64,000 nt of DNA from Vibrio sp. MEBiC08052 (GCF_001506075.1 NZ_KQ947475.1:661799-725798), one strand, 5' to 3'. Shown: positions 6,749 through 14,553, numbered from the stretch's first letter. The notes: a model not told the origin generated them from the letters alone. Program-made: numbers and translations.

Positions 6749-6861
6749 TATATTTTTCTCCAAAAATACGTTTTGTGAATGCATTAGATGTTGCTATTAT
6801 CTATATGTAACTTATTTAATATAGTTCACATTTGCTGTGTGTCTAATGGGGGTCTGGTGAT

Positions 6862-7521
6862 TCACCATCGGATCGCGCCTTTCTGGTAGGCTTTTCCATC
6901 CTGAAGCAGGTACTCAAGCGGGTTTAATCGGTCGATTTCATCGGCTGATATGCCGGTCATCTTTTCTAAATATTGCGCACTGGTATGGGTTTTCTGCATC
7001 ATCACGCAGGCACGCTGACAGTTATCGATAATGGTTTTAGATACCTCCTGACCGCGCTGGAATAAATTGATTGAATGCAGGTTGAATTTACGGCCCAGCC
7101 GCAAGATTTTGCCATGATAACCGGTGGCTTTCCCTGCATTCTCGCTATGCTCGGCAATCTCTTCACAGATGATTTTAAGCGGCTTTGGATGTTTGCCGTT
7201 GCCGCAGCCCCAAACCACCCGACAAAAGCGGTCAAAGTCTTTGACGGTGGTTTCATGCTTGGGTTGATAGGCAATTTTAAACCCTTGCCGTGTTTTACGC
7301 CCTGCAATCATGGCGGTGGCAAAGTCTTTGATATTGTCATACCCCCGAACGACACGACCGGCCAGCGTGCCGGTATAGTCGCCAACCGGATCAAAGATAG
7401 CGACTTGATCGGTTGCACGGATAAAGAGTTTCTTTGCGGCTGAGGTCTTACCGCTGCCACTCATCCCGACCGCATAGACATGACCATTGTGCAGCGCATT
7501 ATTGGGGTTAATCGGCTGCAT
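6862..7521 (-). CDS. Genome-packaging ATPase, FtsK/HerA type (219 aa)
   Basis: Walker A is GMSGSGKT (residues 19-26), a strand IFDPVGDY follows, and Walker B is LKIICEE (about 115-121). The later LFQRGQEVSKTIIDNCQ contains a likely sensor glutamine. This small A32-like ATPase pattern is typical of membrane-containing tailless phages (P9 in PM2, PRD1 P9), where it drives DNA into or organises the capsid. The ATG at 7521 overlaps the preceding gene's end and follows GGAGA by seven bases; an upstream ATG at 7572 would add a basic extension and a larger overlap. Confidence 0.85.
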   Translation of the reverse strand: MQPINPNNALHNGHVYAVGMSGSGKTSAAKKLFIRATDQVAIFDPVGDYTGTLAGRVVRGYDNIKDFATAMIAGRKTRQGFKIAYQPKHETTVKDFDRFCRVVWGCGNGKHPKPLKIICEEIAEHSENAGKATGYHGKILRLGRKFNLHSINLFQRGQEVSKTIIDNCQRACVMMQKTHTSAQYLEKMTGISADEIDRLNPLEYLLQDGKAYQKGAIRW

Positions 7522-7990
7522 GGTCTGGCTCTCCGTCTTTTTTGGCCGCTTGGATTTCTTTCGCTCGGTCAAGGGCTTTAAGCTCTTTCACCTGATGATA
7601 CGATGAAAAGCCGAGCGCCCCCGCAGCCATGACAAAGGTCAGCTCTTCTTTGTACTGGACAAGCCAAGGCGGAAGCTCACCCCCGTATTTGACGAACAGC
7701 GGAGCCGCCGCCCCTGCCACTCCTTTGACCTGCGCTTCATCAAACATGAAATCTTTGTGTACGAACTGGCGGATCACTTCCTCAGTGACGCCTATGACGG
7801 CCATTGACGTTGCTTCACCTGCTGCCAGTGCTGCCGCCTCTTTGGGATCGGTTTTGGCAACGGCTTCATCAGGGTTAAAATCCTGCTCGGTGATTTCACT
7901 CAGTAATGCATCTTCATCCGCTTTTGAATGGGTTTCGAAACCGATCTCATGTTGCGCTTCGTTTTCTGAATATTCCGTCAGATTTTCCAT
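7508..7990 (-). CDS. Hypothetical protein with weak membrane segments, precedes packaging ATPase (160 aa)
   Basis: The N-terminal 60 residues are strongly acidic (ENEAQHEIGFET, EDALLSEITEQDFNPDEA). Ala/Gly-rich hydrophobic segments follow (EAAALAAGEATSMAVIGV, VKGVAGAAAPLFVKYGG, LTFVMAAGALGFSSY), and a charged helix ends the protein. No family is recognised. It overlaps both neighbours, so it should be made with the ATPase, perhaps as a membrane partner for packaging. Confidence 0.6.
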   Translation of the reverse strand: MENLTEYSENEAQHEIGFETHSKADEDALLSEITEQDFNPDEAVAKTDPKEAAALAAGEATSMAVIGVTEEVIRQFVHKDFMFDEAQVKGVAGAAAPLFVKYGGELPPWLVQYKEELTFVMAAGALGFSSYHQVKELKALDRAKEIQAAKKDGEPDHAAD

Positions 7991-8373
7991 TAAGAGACCA
8001 CCTTGATTGCTTTAATCAGACCACCGAATACCACGCCTAAAGCGCCCCCTAATCCCATACAAGCGAGGGTAGTCATTGGCTTTGATTGTGTTTCTGGTTT
8101 TGGCTCTGGATTGGGTTTATTTTCCGTCTGGATTGGCAATGATTCCGGTTGCGGCTCCGGTTGGCTCATTTCGTCAATCTGAGCCTGAACCGTTTCAAGG
8201 GGCTGAAAGGCTTTCATTTCTGCTTGGGCTGCTTTTCCGGTTCGGGTATCGGGACCACAATCACAGCGACCGTGAACAAAGGCCGAGCGTTTCCCTTTGC
8301 CTTGCTTAATGGCTTTGGGATTTTGGCAGGTATGACAAACCACATACCCGAGAATATCGTCAGATTCAGTCAT
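7990..8373 (-). CDS. Zinc-binding-like protein with C-terminal membrane helix (127 aa)
   Basis: The N terminus has CHTC (residues 13-16) and CDC (about 37-39), a likely zinc site. A Pro/Glu/Gln-rich linker follows (QPEPQPESLPIQTENKPNPEP), and a C-terminal hydrophobic helix (TTLACMGLGGALGVVFGGLI) ends in KAIKVVS. A tethered zinc ribbon suggests a regulatory or virion-membrane role. It shares bases with both flanking genes. Confidence 0.6.
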   Translation of the reverse strand: MTESDDILGYVVCHTCQNPKAIKQGKGKRSAFVHGRCDCGPDTRTGKAAQAEMKAFQPLETVQAQIDEMSQPEPQPESLPIQTENKPNPEPKPETQSKPMTTLACMGLGGALGVVFGGLIKAIKVVS

Positions 8374-8545
8374 GCTTTATCTCTCCTTCAAGTGTTGTGA
8401 GTCGGTGATTGAATGCTTTCAATAACCAAATGGTTTTGGTCAGCCACGGCTTGATAAAGCCAAACCCTAACGGGGGCTTATAGGCTTGTGCTTCGGTGTC
8501 CATTTCTTCCAGTAATTGGGTTGTTTTCGTTTGTAGTTTGCTCAT
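8366..8545 (-). CDS. Small hypothetical protein between rep and the zinc-binding-like gene (59 aa)
   Basis: The ATG lies two bases after the stop of the replication gene and the TGA overlaps the next start by eight bases, so the frame fits the operon exactly. It encodes a charged helix (KLQTKTTQLLEEMDTEAQAY), a short hydrophobic segment (LGFGFIKPWLTKTIWLLKAF) and a polar end (NHRLTTLEGEIKHD). No family is recognised. Confidence 0.6.
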   Translation of the reverse strand: MSKLQTKTTQLLEEMDTEAQAYKPPLGFGFIKPWLTKTIWLLKAFNHRLTTLEGEIKHD

Positions 8546-8547
8546 GT

Positions 8548-10560
8548 TTACCTGTCTGTAAGGGTGATTAATCGGTGATTGCTGAGTTTCAGGGAGACAT
8601 AACGGTCAATGGCTATCTTTGCCCCGCGCATCAACGGAGCAATCAGACACTGAACGCCTTTCACGCTCCATCCGGTGGCGTCAATGAGTGCTTTTTCAAG
8701 CGTTGAAATTTCCTTTTCTGGGGAAGGGTTACACTTATTTTCAGTGCTCCAAGGGGAAGCGCGCCGCGCTTCTTGCAAACGCTGGACGTCCTTCTTTTTT
8801 ACGAGACTGTAACGGGTGGCGCAGGTTTGAATGATTTTTCCGAGCCAGTTCACACCAATAACCCGTTTGACGGTATCCCCGTATTTGTTGAAGTTTTCTT
8901 CATAAGCAAGCTTGGCTTTTGCGCCCAACTCACAAAACCCTTTCCAGCGGGATTGATCGGCATGGTCACGCAAGGTTTCCAATTCTTCATCAAAGGCGGT
9001 ATCGACCGCGCTTGCCCGTCGCAATTGCCGCCACAAACCCACGGCAGGAGAGCCGGACTGTGAAAACTGTTTGATCCGGTGGGTTGAAGCCCACGCACGG
9101 GCAGAGAATGCCGACTCTTCTGCATCATTTTCCGGCATGTGTGAGCCGTTAATGTTTTTTGAAATGTATTTGATGATGTAGCCGGTTGCGGTGCCTTTGG
9201 CCGGATCGCTGTATTCAATTTTAATCCGGTGGGATTTGTGAAACAGGCCACCACTGATTAACTCGTCCCTGTCTTCTTCACAGGCAATGGATTCACAGAT
9301 ACGCACAAAATCAGCCTTCTGGCTGGGATGAACGTATAAGAACAGATGCGCGTGGGGTGTGCCGTCTTTGTGCGGCTCGGCTACTCTCAGGCCGAACCAG
9401 TCAATCTCATGTTTCTTGAACAGGGCACGGGCGCGTTTCCATTGCGCCATGATGTTCTGATGGGCTTCTTTGGGGGTGCAGCCGTTCCATTTACTGGAAT
9501 TGCGGTGATACTTGGACGGCAGTGTCCACGTCATGAATACGCCCTCATAACCTAAATCAATCGCGCGCTCTTCATCACCACGGGAGCGGACGACTAATTC
9601 AACGCGACGGTTTTCCTGATTGGCGGTAGTACGTTTGACGACTTCCTCTAAATCAAAGGCGGTGCCGGTCTCTGGGTCGAAGACGGCCATTGATTCAATA
9701 AACCGTTTAGCTTCGCCCTGTTTCTGACGCCAGCGGGCAAACGAACGACGGGAAATATATTTGCGTTGTCCCTGATTGGCTCCGACCCGATCAAGGGCGA
9801 TTTGTGAATATTCGATATATTGGGTGCGTAAAAACCGGAATTTACGCGCCAGATAACCGACATCGAGACAACGACGGATCGCCCGCTCTAATTCGCGCTC
9901 GGCTTCTCGGATATTGTCGTGATGTTTGCGGATTTGTGGCGGCTTGATATGGAGCTGAAACAGCTTATCACTGATTGCTGAAAATGCCGTTTGTAATGCG
10001 TCAATGTATCCGTTTTCTGTTGCTTCATCAATAGACACACTGCCCATGATTGCGGTGAATTCATGGGTAAGATTCCATGCAAGACGCTCAATCTGCTCAT
10101 CACTCATCAGGGTGTCATGATCGAGCGATACCGTTTGATGACCGAGTGTGACAGGGGGTGCCGGTGCATTTTTACGGGCATCGACAAAAGGAAATTTTTT
10201 CTCAATCAGCGGGGCGAATTTCAGGCCATGCCGGACGGCATCATTGACTGCTAATTCGATATTCTTACGGGTTGGGTTTGCTCGTTTACGTCGCCTGAAA
10301 ATCTGATGCTGAATATCGTCCTGCACGATTTTCGGCAGACGGGGCATAAAGTGGCGTGAAAATGGGGTGCCATTTTCGAAGGTATCCCGCTTTGCTGCGT
10401 CTTTTTCGGCTGCATTGTGCTGATCGCCTTTTGCCTCCGCCAGCCGAAGCGCGGCCGAGAGATAAGGCGAATCGGGGCACACCTGATAAACGTCAATCAG
10501 GTGTTTTTTGCGCAAAGTGCGATTGATATGATGACCAATAAAAGAAGCGGTATATTTCAT
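8548..10560 (-). CDS. Rolling-circle replication initiation protein, HUH endonuclease (670 aa)
   Basis: The HUH motif is H403-A-H405 in GTPHAHLFLYV, preceded by WFGLRVAEPHKDG. The catalytic motif YIIKYISKN supplies two tyrosines, Y461 and Y465, in Y-x3-Y. Two active tyrosines place it with the phiX174 gpA / P2 A / PM2 P12 superfamily (phage replication gene A family). It nicks the origin, attaches to the 5' end and re-ligates circles after replication. The origin itself is often inside the gene and I could not locate it. The start shares one base with the stop upstream (TAATG). Confidence 0.88.
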   Translation of the reverse strand: MKYTASFIGHHINRTLRKKHLIDVYQVCPDSPYLSAALRLAEAKGDQHNAAEKDAAKRDTFENGTPFSRHFMPRLPKIVQDDIQHQIFRRRKRANPTRKNIELAVNDAVRHGLKFAPLIEKKFPFVDARKNAPAPPVTLGHQTVSLDHDTLMSDEQIERLAWNLTHEFTAIMGSVSIDEATENGYIDALQTAFSAISDKLFQLHIKPPQIRKHHDNIREAERELERAIRRCLDVGYLARKFRFLRTQYIEYSQIALDRVGANQGQRKYISRRSFARWRQKQGEAKRFIESMAVFDPETGTAFDLEEVVKRTTANQENRRVELVVRSRGDEERAIDLGYEGVFMTWTLPSKYHRNSSKWNGCTPKEAHQNIMAQWKRARALFKKHEIDWFGLRVAEPHKDGTPHAHLFLYVHPSQKADFVRICESIACEEDRDELISGGLFHKSHRIKIEYSDPAKGTATGYIIKYISKNINGSHMPENDAEESAFSARAWASTHRIKQFSQSGSPAVGLWRQLRRASAVDTAFDEELETLRDHADQSRWKGFCELGAKAKLAYEENFNKYGDTVKRVIGVNWLGKIIQTCATRYSLVKKKDVQRLQEARRASPWSTENKCNPSPEKEISTLEKALIDATGWSVKGVQCLIAPLMRGAKIAIDRYVSLKLSNHRLITLTDR

Positions 10561-10736
10561 TATTTTTGTGGCGTTAAACCGTGTTTCTCGCGTAGTTTCT
10601 GGATTAAGAAAAGGTTTCGTTTGCGTTGCTGCTCCGTCATCGCGGCACCGGTGACCATGTCAGGACAGGGTTTGTGATAAGGTGCCAGATAATCGGAGTT
10701 GTGCCCCTTGGGTAGGGTATAACTCACATCATCCAT
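10560..10736 (-). CDS. Small hypothetical protein upstream of rep (58 aa)
   Basis: The start MDDVSYTLPKG overlaps the end of the preceding gene by eight bases. The N-terminal half is polar (HNSDYLAPYHKPCPDMV). The C-terminal half is a basic helix (TEQQRKRNLFLIQKLREKHGL), compatible with nucleic-acid binding or partnership with the replication protein. No family is recognised. Confidence 0.6.
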   Translation of the reverse strand: MDDVSYTLPKGHNSDYLAPYHKPCPDMVTGAAMTEQQRKRNLFLIQKLREKHGLTPQK

Positions 10737-10926
10737 TGAATTGCGCCTCGATATCATCCGCTTGCTGGCCTTCTGCCATACCGATAATGTCACCGTGAAA
10801 AGAATGCAGCGCGAGCCATTCGCCCCCGTTTATTCGTTTGATTTCATCAATAAAGATACTGATGTTGCCGACTTGACAGACAATGCCGCCCGTCATGCTA
10901 TTGCGGTATTTAATTTCGTGTTTCAT
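10729..10926 (-). CDS. Small hypothetical early protein (65 aa)
   Basis: The product is a small acidic alpha/beta protein (GGIVCQVGNISIFIDEIKRI, GEWLALHSFHGDIIGM). It is coupled by ATGA to the regulator upstream and overlaps the next gene. It belongs to the early leftward operon. No family is recognised. Confidence 0.6.
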   Translation of the reverse strand: MKHEIKYRNSMTGGIVCQVGNISIFIDEIKRINGGEWLALHSFHGDIIGMAEGQQADDIEAQFNG

Positions 10927-11150
10927 GCTTCACTATCCAACAGTTTTCTTTTTCTTGGCGGAATGGGCAGCATGATCTGATTTGCTGCAATCCTTCGGTC
11001 AAACTCAAGTTTGTTGATCAATACCAATCCGCCTGATTGCTCCTGTGGAATGGTGGGAATGATACAGTCATTGATTAGCTCTTTGACTTTGGTACGACTC
11101 ATTCCGGTTTCTTCACAGAATTTATTGATTGTCTGAACGCTTGCAGACAT
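10923..11150 (-). CDS. Small helix-turn-helix regulator / excisionase-like protein (75 aa)
   Basis: A helix-turn-helix is visible in INKFCEETGMSRTKVKELIN, followed by a strand-turn (GGLVLINKLEFDRRI) as in MerR/AlpA-type winged helices. The first gene of the leftward operon, facing the repressor across the operators, is where Cro-like or Cox-like proteins sit. It could therefore repress the repressor promoter, act as excisionase, or do both. The start follows GGAGG. Confidence 0.7.
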   Translation of the reverse strand: MSASVQTINKFCEETGMSRTKVKELINDCIIPTIPQEQSGGLVLINKLEFDRRIAANQIMLPIPPRKRKLLDSEA

Positions 11151-11192
11151 GGATCAAACCTCCTAATATCGGGCGTAATCGGTTGTATATAG

Positions 11193-11273
11193 TTTTGTCC
11201 TAAAATCAGGGCGAGACTAAATTTATTATCTTTTTCAGGGCGAGTCAATATTTTGTCCTGAAAATAGGGCGAG
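11193..11273. promoter_or_regulatory. Repressor operator region with repeated sites
   Basis: Two near-identical 23-bp sites lie at 11193-11215 and 11251-11273. Both read TTTTGTCCT, six or so bases, then AGGGCGAG, and contain the dyad CCT-N6-AGG. A half-like third copy, TTTTTCAGGGCGAGTC, lies at 11231-11246. The group fills the gap between the divergent early operon and the repressor gene, as expected for a lysis-lysogeny switch. The third site is close to the repressor start, so autoregulation is likely. Confidence 0.65.
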
Positions 11274-11293
11274 TTTTGTTTTGGAATAGGTTT

Positions 11294-11947
11294 ATGTCAT
11301 TGATAAAAAAAGAAGAAATAAAATTAAGAGACTTTGCGAATAGACTCAAAGAAGCAATGGGTGGATCATCTTTAAGGGGATTTGAAGAAAAAAGCGGCAT
11401 TTCTAATTCAGCTTTGTCCTCTTATCTGAACAGTAAAAGCTATCCAACCCTTGATCGTTTGTTTGCGATATCTCAGGCTTCTGGAAAGTCTGTAGAATGG
11501 TTGGCGTCTGGTGAAATCCCAGATGAAAATATGGTCACTGTTTATCAGTATGATTTACGCGTCAGTGCCGGTAATGGTGCGCTGGTTGAGCATGAAAATC
11601 CTGTTGCTGAATTTCGTTTCAGTGCTGACTGGCTACGTCAGCAGGGGTTGCATGGTAGAACGCTCTCCATTGTTCCAGTGATGGGGGATAGTATGGAACC
11701 CAGTCTTTATGATGGGGATTTGATACTGGTTCGTCATGATGAAGTGCGCGACGGGCTTTGTGTGATTCGGATTGACAATGATGTCTTAGTCAAACGGGTA
11801 CAGTATGACTACGCGGAAGGGAAATATCTGATTTCTAGTGATAACGAGCGCTACAAAGATATTGAGCTGAGCAAAGATTTTAAAGGGGATTTTAAAATCA
11901 TTGGTCAGGTTGTCCGTGTGTTGCAGAGGGTCAGACAAGCGGCATGA
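11294..11947 (+). CDS. LexA/CI-like prophage repressor with S24 self-cleavage domain (217 aa)
   Basis: Residues 10-70 form a helix-turn-helix domain (FANRLKEAMGGSSLRGFEEK, SGISNSALSSYLN). The C-terminal domain has the S24 catalytic serine in VMGDSMEPSLYDGD (S133), the lysine in VLVKRVQ (K167) and an Ala-Gly cleavage site in VSAGNGA (about 92-93). RecA-stimulated self-cleavage should therefore induce the element after DNA damage. The ATG at 11294 is preferred over a weak TTG upstream. The gene overlaps the integrase by ATGA. Confidence 0.9.
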   Translation: MSLIKKEEIKLRDFANRLKEAMGGSSLRGFEEKSGISNSALSSYLNSKSYPTLDRLFAISQASGKSVEWLASGEIPDENMVTVYQYDLRVSAGNGALVEHENPVAEFRFSADWLRQQGLHGRTLSIVPVMGDSMEPSLYDGDLILVRHDEVRDGLCVIRIDNDVLVKRVQYDYAEGKYLISSDNERYKDIELSKDFKGDFKIIGQVVRVLQRVRQAA

Positions 11948-12897
11948 TTGAGTCGAGCGAATGGGGGTTTTTTACCACCCATGATCCAAACCGTTTTTTT
12001 GCTCGGGAAAGGGACGCTAAAAACCATGAAATCACCCTGACACTACGTGATGAAGAGTTACACCCGAATCGGGATACCCGACGACTGAATGAAATGGTCA
12101 GCATCTGGTATCGGCTGCACGGTAAGACGCTCCGTGACCATATCCGGCTGAGAAAGTTACTCTATCGAATGTCTGAACGGCTCGGTAATCCGATTGCTTC
12201 CGACCTGACAAACGAACATTTTGCCAAGTACCGTGAGCAACGAACGCAGGAAGTCAGTACAACCACCGCTAACCGAGAACATGCCTACCTACGGGCGATG
12301 TTTAACGAGCTTAAGCGCCTCGGGGTGATCGATTATGACAACCCCGTCCAACATATCCGCCAGTTTAAAGAGAGAGAAGGGGAGCTTCGTTTTCTTAGTC
12401 ATGATGAAATCGCAACCCTGTTACATGCCTGTCAGCTATCCAGCAATCAATCCCTGATCTATGTGGTTAAGGTTTGTCTTGCAACCGGTGCCCGTTGGAG
12501 TGAGGCCGAAAGCCTGAAAGCATCACAGGTGGCCGGAGGGAAAATAACCTTTCTGAATACCAAATCCGGTAAGAACCGCACAGTCCCGATCAATGAAATT
12601 TTATTCAACGAGTTGAAAAATCTTGGTAAAAGTGGTGATGAAAAACTGTTTTTACATAGTTTGAGTGCATTTCGTAAAGCGATTGCCAGAGCACAAATTC
12701 AGCTCCCCAAAGGGCAAATGTCCCATGTATTACGTCATACTTTTGCAAGTCACTTTGTGATGCAAGGGGGAAATATTGTTGTACTGAAAGATATTCTCGG
12801 CCATAGCGAGATCACCACAACAATGCGTTATTCACACCTTGCACCAAGTCATTTAAGTGATGCGGTGCAACTTAATCCATTAAATCAACATCAATAA
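11944..12897 (+). CDS. Tyrosine-recombinase integrase (317 aa)
   Basis: The N-terminal part is a SAM-like core-binding domain (about 50-130). The catalytic domain shows R184 (ATGARWSEAE), a lysine near 207, H261 and R264 (SHVLRHTFASH), H287 (LGHSEITTTM) and the nucleophile Y297 (MRYSHL). All six residues are present. It is cotranscribed with the repressor, so it is made in the lysogen. Its target is the tRNA-Trp gene, given the 59-bp direct repeats at the element's ends. Confidence 0.93.
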   Translation: MIESSEWGFFTTHDPNRFFARERDAKNHEITLTLRDEELHPNRDTRRLNEMVSIWYRLHGKTLRDHIRLRKLLYRMSERLGNPIASDLTNEHFAKYREQRTQEVSTTTANREHAYLRAMFNELKRLGVIDYDNPVQHIRQFKEREGELRFLSHDEIATLLHACQLSSNQSLIYVVKVCLATGARWSEAESLKASQVAGGKITFLNTKSGKNRTVPINEILFNELKNLGKSGDEKLFLHSLSAFRKAIARAQIQLPKGQMSHVLRHTFASHFVMQGGNIVVLKDILGHSEITTTMRYSHLAPSHLSDAVQLNPLNQHQ

Positions 12898-12912
12898 TCG
12901 TCAGAGGTATAA

Positions 12913-13353
12913 ATGAAATATTTTCTTTTATTAGTTTTTGCTGCATCTTTTTCTGTGAATGCGAATGTATGGGATACGCTGAAAGATACACCAGCTACTA
13001 AGTATGACATTGGTCGGGTTTATTTTGATATCGGTGCTTATGAAATGTCTAAAACTCTCGAAGGTAAAGACGTCGGGAAGACTCACTATGAATTTTCTAA
13101 AGTGACGAGTCTTGTCACTGATGGGAAACTAGGATTGAAGTTTTCATATCAGGCACGAGGAAAGTACATTAAGAAAGAAGACTGTGATGCTTTCTTGTCA
13201 GTATCAAGAAAAATGTTTCCTTCGAATAAGATTGTAAATGATATTTGGCCTGAACTGGATGATTCACACAAGAAAGAAATTGTTGATAGTTTAGTGTTTC
13301 AAGCTGACTTAATGAATAAAGATAATAGTTCGGTTTTGGTTGAGTGTCGGTAG
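12913..13353 (+). CDS. Secreted hypothetical protein, lysogen-side cargo (146 aa)
   Basis: A clear signal peptide (MKYFLLLVFAASFSVNA) precedes a mature part of about 129 residues. The mature part has two cysteines (KKEDCDAF and the terminal VECR) that could form a disulfide. The rest is polar and mixed alpha/beta. No family is recognised. It lies 15 bases after the integrase, so it may be expressed with repressor and integrase in the lysogen. A periplasmic cargo protein of a prophage often blocks superinfection or changes the cell surface, but that is inference. Confidence 0.65.
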   Translation: MKYFLLLVFAASFSVNANVWDTLKDTPATKYDIGRVYFDIGAYEMSKTLEGKDVGKTHYEFSKVTSLVTDGKLGLKFSYQARGKYIKKEDCDAFLSVSRKMFPSNKIVNDIWPELDDSHKKEIVDSLVFQADLMNKDNSSVLVECR

Positions 13354-13404
13354 AGAAATTTTGGCAAAAAAAACATTGTGAACTATTCTTACATAGTCTA
13401 ATTA

Positions 13405-13444
13405 TATATTTCACCATATTACTTAAGTAATATGGTGAAATATA
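13405..13444. repeat. Perfect 40-bp palindrome
   Basis: The 20 bases at 13405-13424 are the exact reverse complement of 13425-13444, centred on ACTT/AAGT with no spacer. The sequence is AT-rich, with TTTCACC as the only GC-containing block on each arm. It has no T run, so it is not a standard terminator. It could end the integrase transcript as a hairpin or bind a dimeric regulator ahead of the HEPN gene. Confidence 0.8.
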
Positions 13445-13483
13445 ATAACGAAATATAATGACCAAGAATATTTAGAGGTATGA

Positions 13484-14321
13484 ATGAAATTTCCCGTTTA
13501 TTGCAATTGTGAAAGTTGTGAAAAAAATCTTACATATTCACTTAGAGCAGATCTCATGAATCTAAGAGATGATGGATTCTATCATTTTACTTGTCCTTAT
13601 GGACATGAATCAATTTTCTTATTACAAAATCCACTTTTTGAAATTTTATTTGAAATTGGTATAAGTGCTATTGTTGATGAATATTATCGAGAGGCCGTTT
13701 CTTCATTTACCTCAGCGCTAGAAAGATTTTACGAGGTTTTTATAAAATATTATAGCGTGTGTAATGAAATTGATTGGGAAGTTATTCAAAAAGGGTGGAA
13801 ATATACAAAAAAATCATCAGAAAGACAACTTGGTGCATTTGTTTTTCTTTATATGCAAGAGTTTAAAACTCCCCCCCCCAATGTTAACGGAAGATCAGGT
13901 TGCATTTAGGAATAATGTTATACATAAAGGTAAAATACCTAGTAAAGATGAGGCTATTAAATATGGCCAGAATGTTATGGATATTATTAGACCAATGTTG
14001 ATTTTCATGAAAGATAAAAAACGGCGTAAATATTTATCTGACGTAACTCATAAAATGAATAAAGAACGTTGGAATAATGTTATTAATGGAGAGGATGTTT
14101 CAAAACAGAAATTGAGCTCAATAAGAATGACTTTAGGTTTACATTACGAACCCCTTGATCAAAGGAGTTTGGAAGAAATTGTATCTTCAAGATTAAATGA
14201 TATCTATATGAGAGAAGAAGAAAAAAAGAAGCAAATAGAATCCTTATATAGATATCTTGAACGGGGATCGCATGATCCAGAGGGTATAAAAATGATGCTA
14301 GATAGAATAAATGAGATATAA
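13484..14321 (+). pseudogene. HEPN-type protein, frameshifted at a C9 tract (possibly phase-variable)
   Basis: The reading frame from 13484 ends at 13909, but its continuation (to 14321) is intact in the next frame. With eight instead of nine C at 13871-13879 the frames would join into one 278-residue protein. The N terminus has a zinc-like Cys/His set (C7, C9, C12, C37, H41). A helix pair with SFTSALERFYEVF and then FRNNVIHKG follows, in which R142-x4-H147 matches the Rx4-6H active site of HEPN ribonucleases. The C-terminal part is charged and helical. HEPN proteins often serve in abortive-infection defence. As written, the first frame stops within the motif, so the product would be inactive. 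A sequencing error in the homopolymer cannot be excluded. Confidence 0.65.
13871..13879 (+). repeat. Homopolymeric C9 tract at the frameshift site
   Basis: Nine C in a very AT-rich gene are unexpected. Loss of one C restores the full-length HEPN protein. Runs of this kind are known slipped-strand phase-variation sites in other bacteria. Confidence 0.8.
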
Positions 14322-14409
14322 ATATTCATTTGGTTTTACATTATATTTTTCTGTTTCTGTATTGATATAGAATTATTTATTTTTTATATGTACTAATTTT
14401 ATGCCTCCT

Positions 14410-14429
14410 TACGCCCACATACGCCCAAT
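14410..14429 (+). promoter_or_regulatory. Candidate integrase arm-type repeats
   Basis: ACGCCCA occurs twice with a 10-base period (TACGCCCACATACGCCCAAT), about 55 bases left of the attR core. A related TTACGCCCGATAT lies on the reverse strand at 11168-11180 near the operators. One helical turn spacing next to an att core suits arm-type sites. Confidence 0.3.
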
Positions 14430-14481
14430 ATGAAATTTCCCCTTTTTGTAACCCATTGATTTATTAGTGGTGTAAAGGGTT

Positions 14482-14540
14482 TTCCAAATCCGCGTGTTGG
14501 GGGTTCGAATCCCTCCACCCCTGCCATTACAAATTGCATA
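14482..14540 (+). repeat. attR: 59-bp direct repeat of tRNA-Trp 3' half
   Basis: The repeat is identical to 64-122 and includes the T arm, acceptor strand and CCA of tRNA-Trp but no 5' half. It is the displaced chromosomal end of the tRNA gene and marks the right end of the element. Confidence 0.93.
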
Positions 14541-14553
14541 ATTATGCAAAACG

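Noticed and set aside
8548..10560. Replication gene as that of a plasmid or of a P2-like tailed phage
   Set aside because: The Rep family is shared with P2, but the element has no tail, portal or terminase genes, and the adjacent ATPase and capsid genes point to a tailless phage.
13405..13444. Palindrome as a standard Rho-independent terminator
   Set aside because: The stem is AT-rich and no T run follows on either strand.
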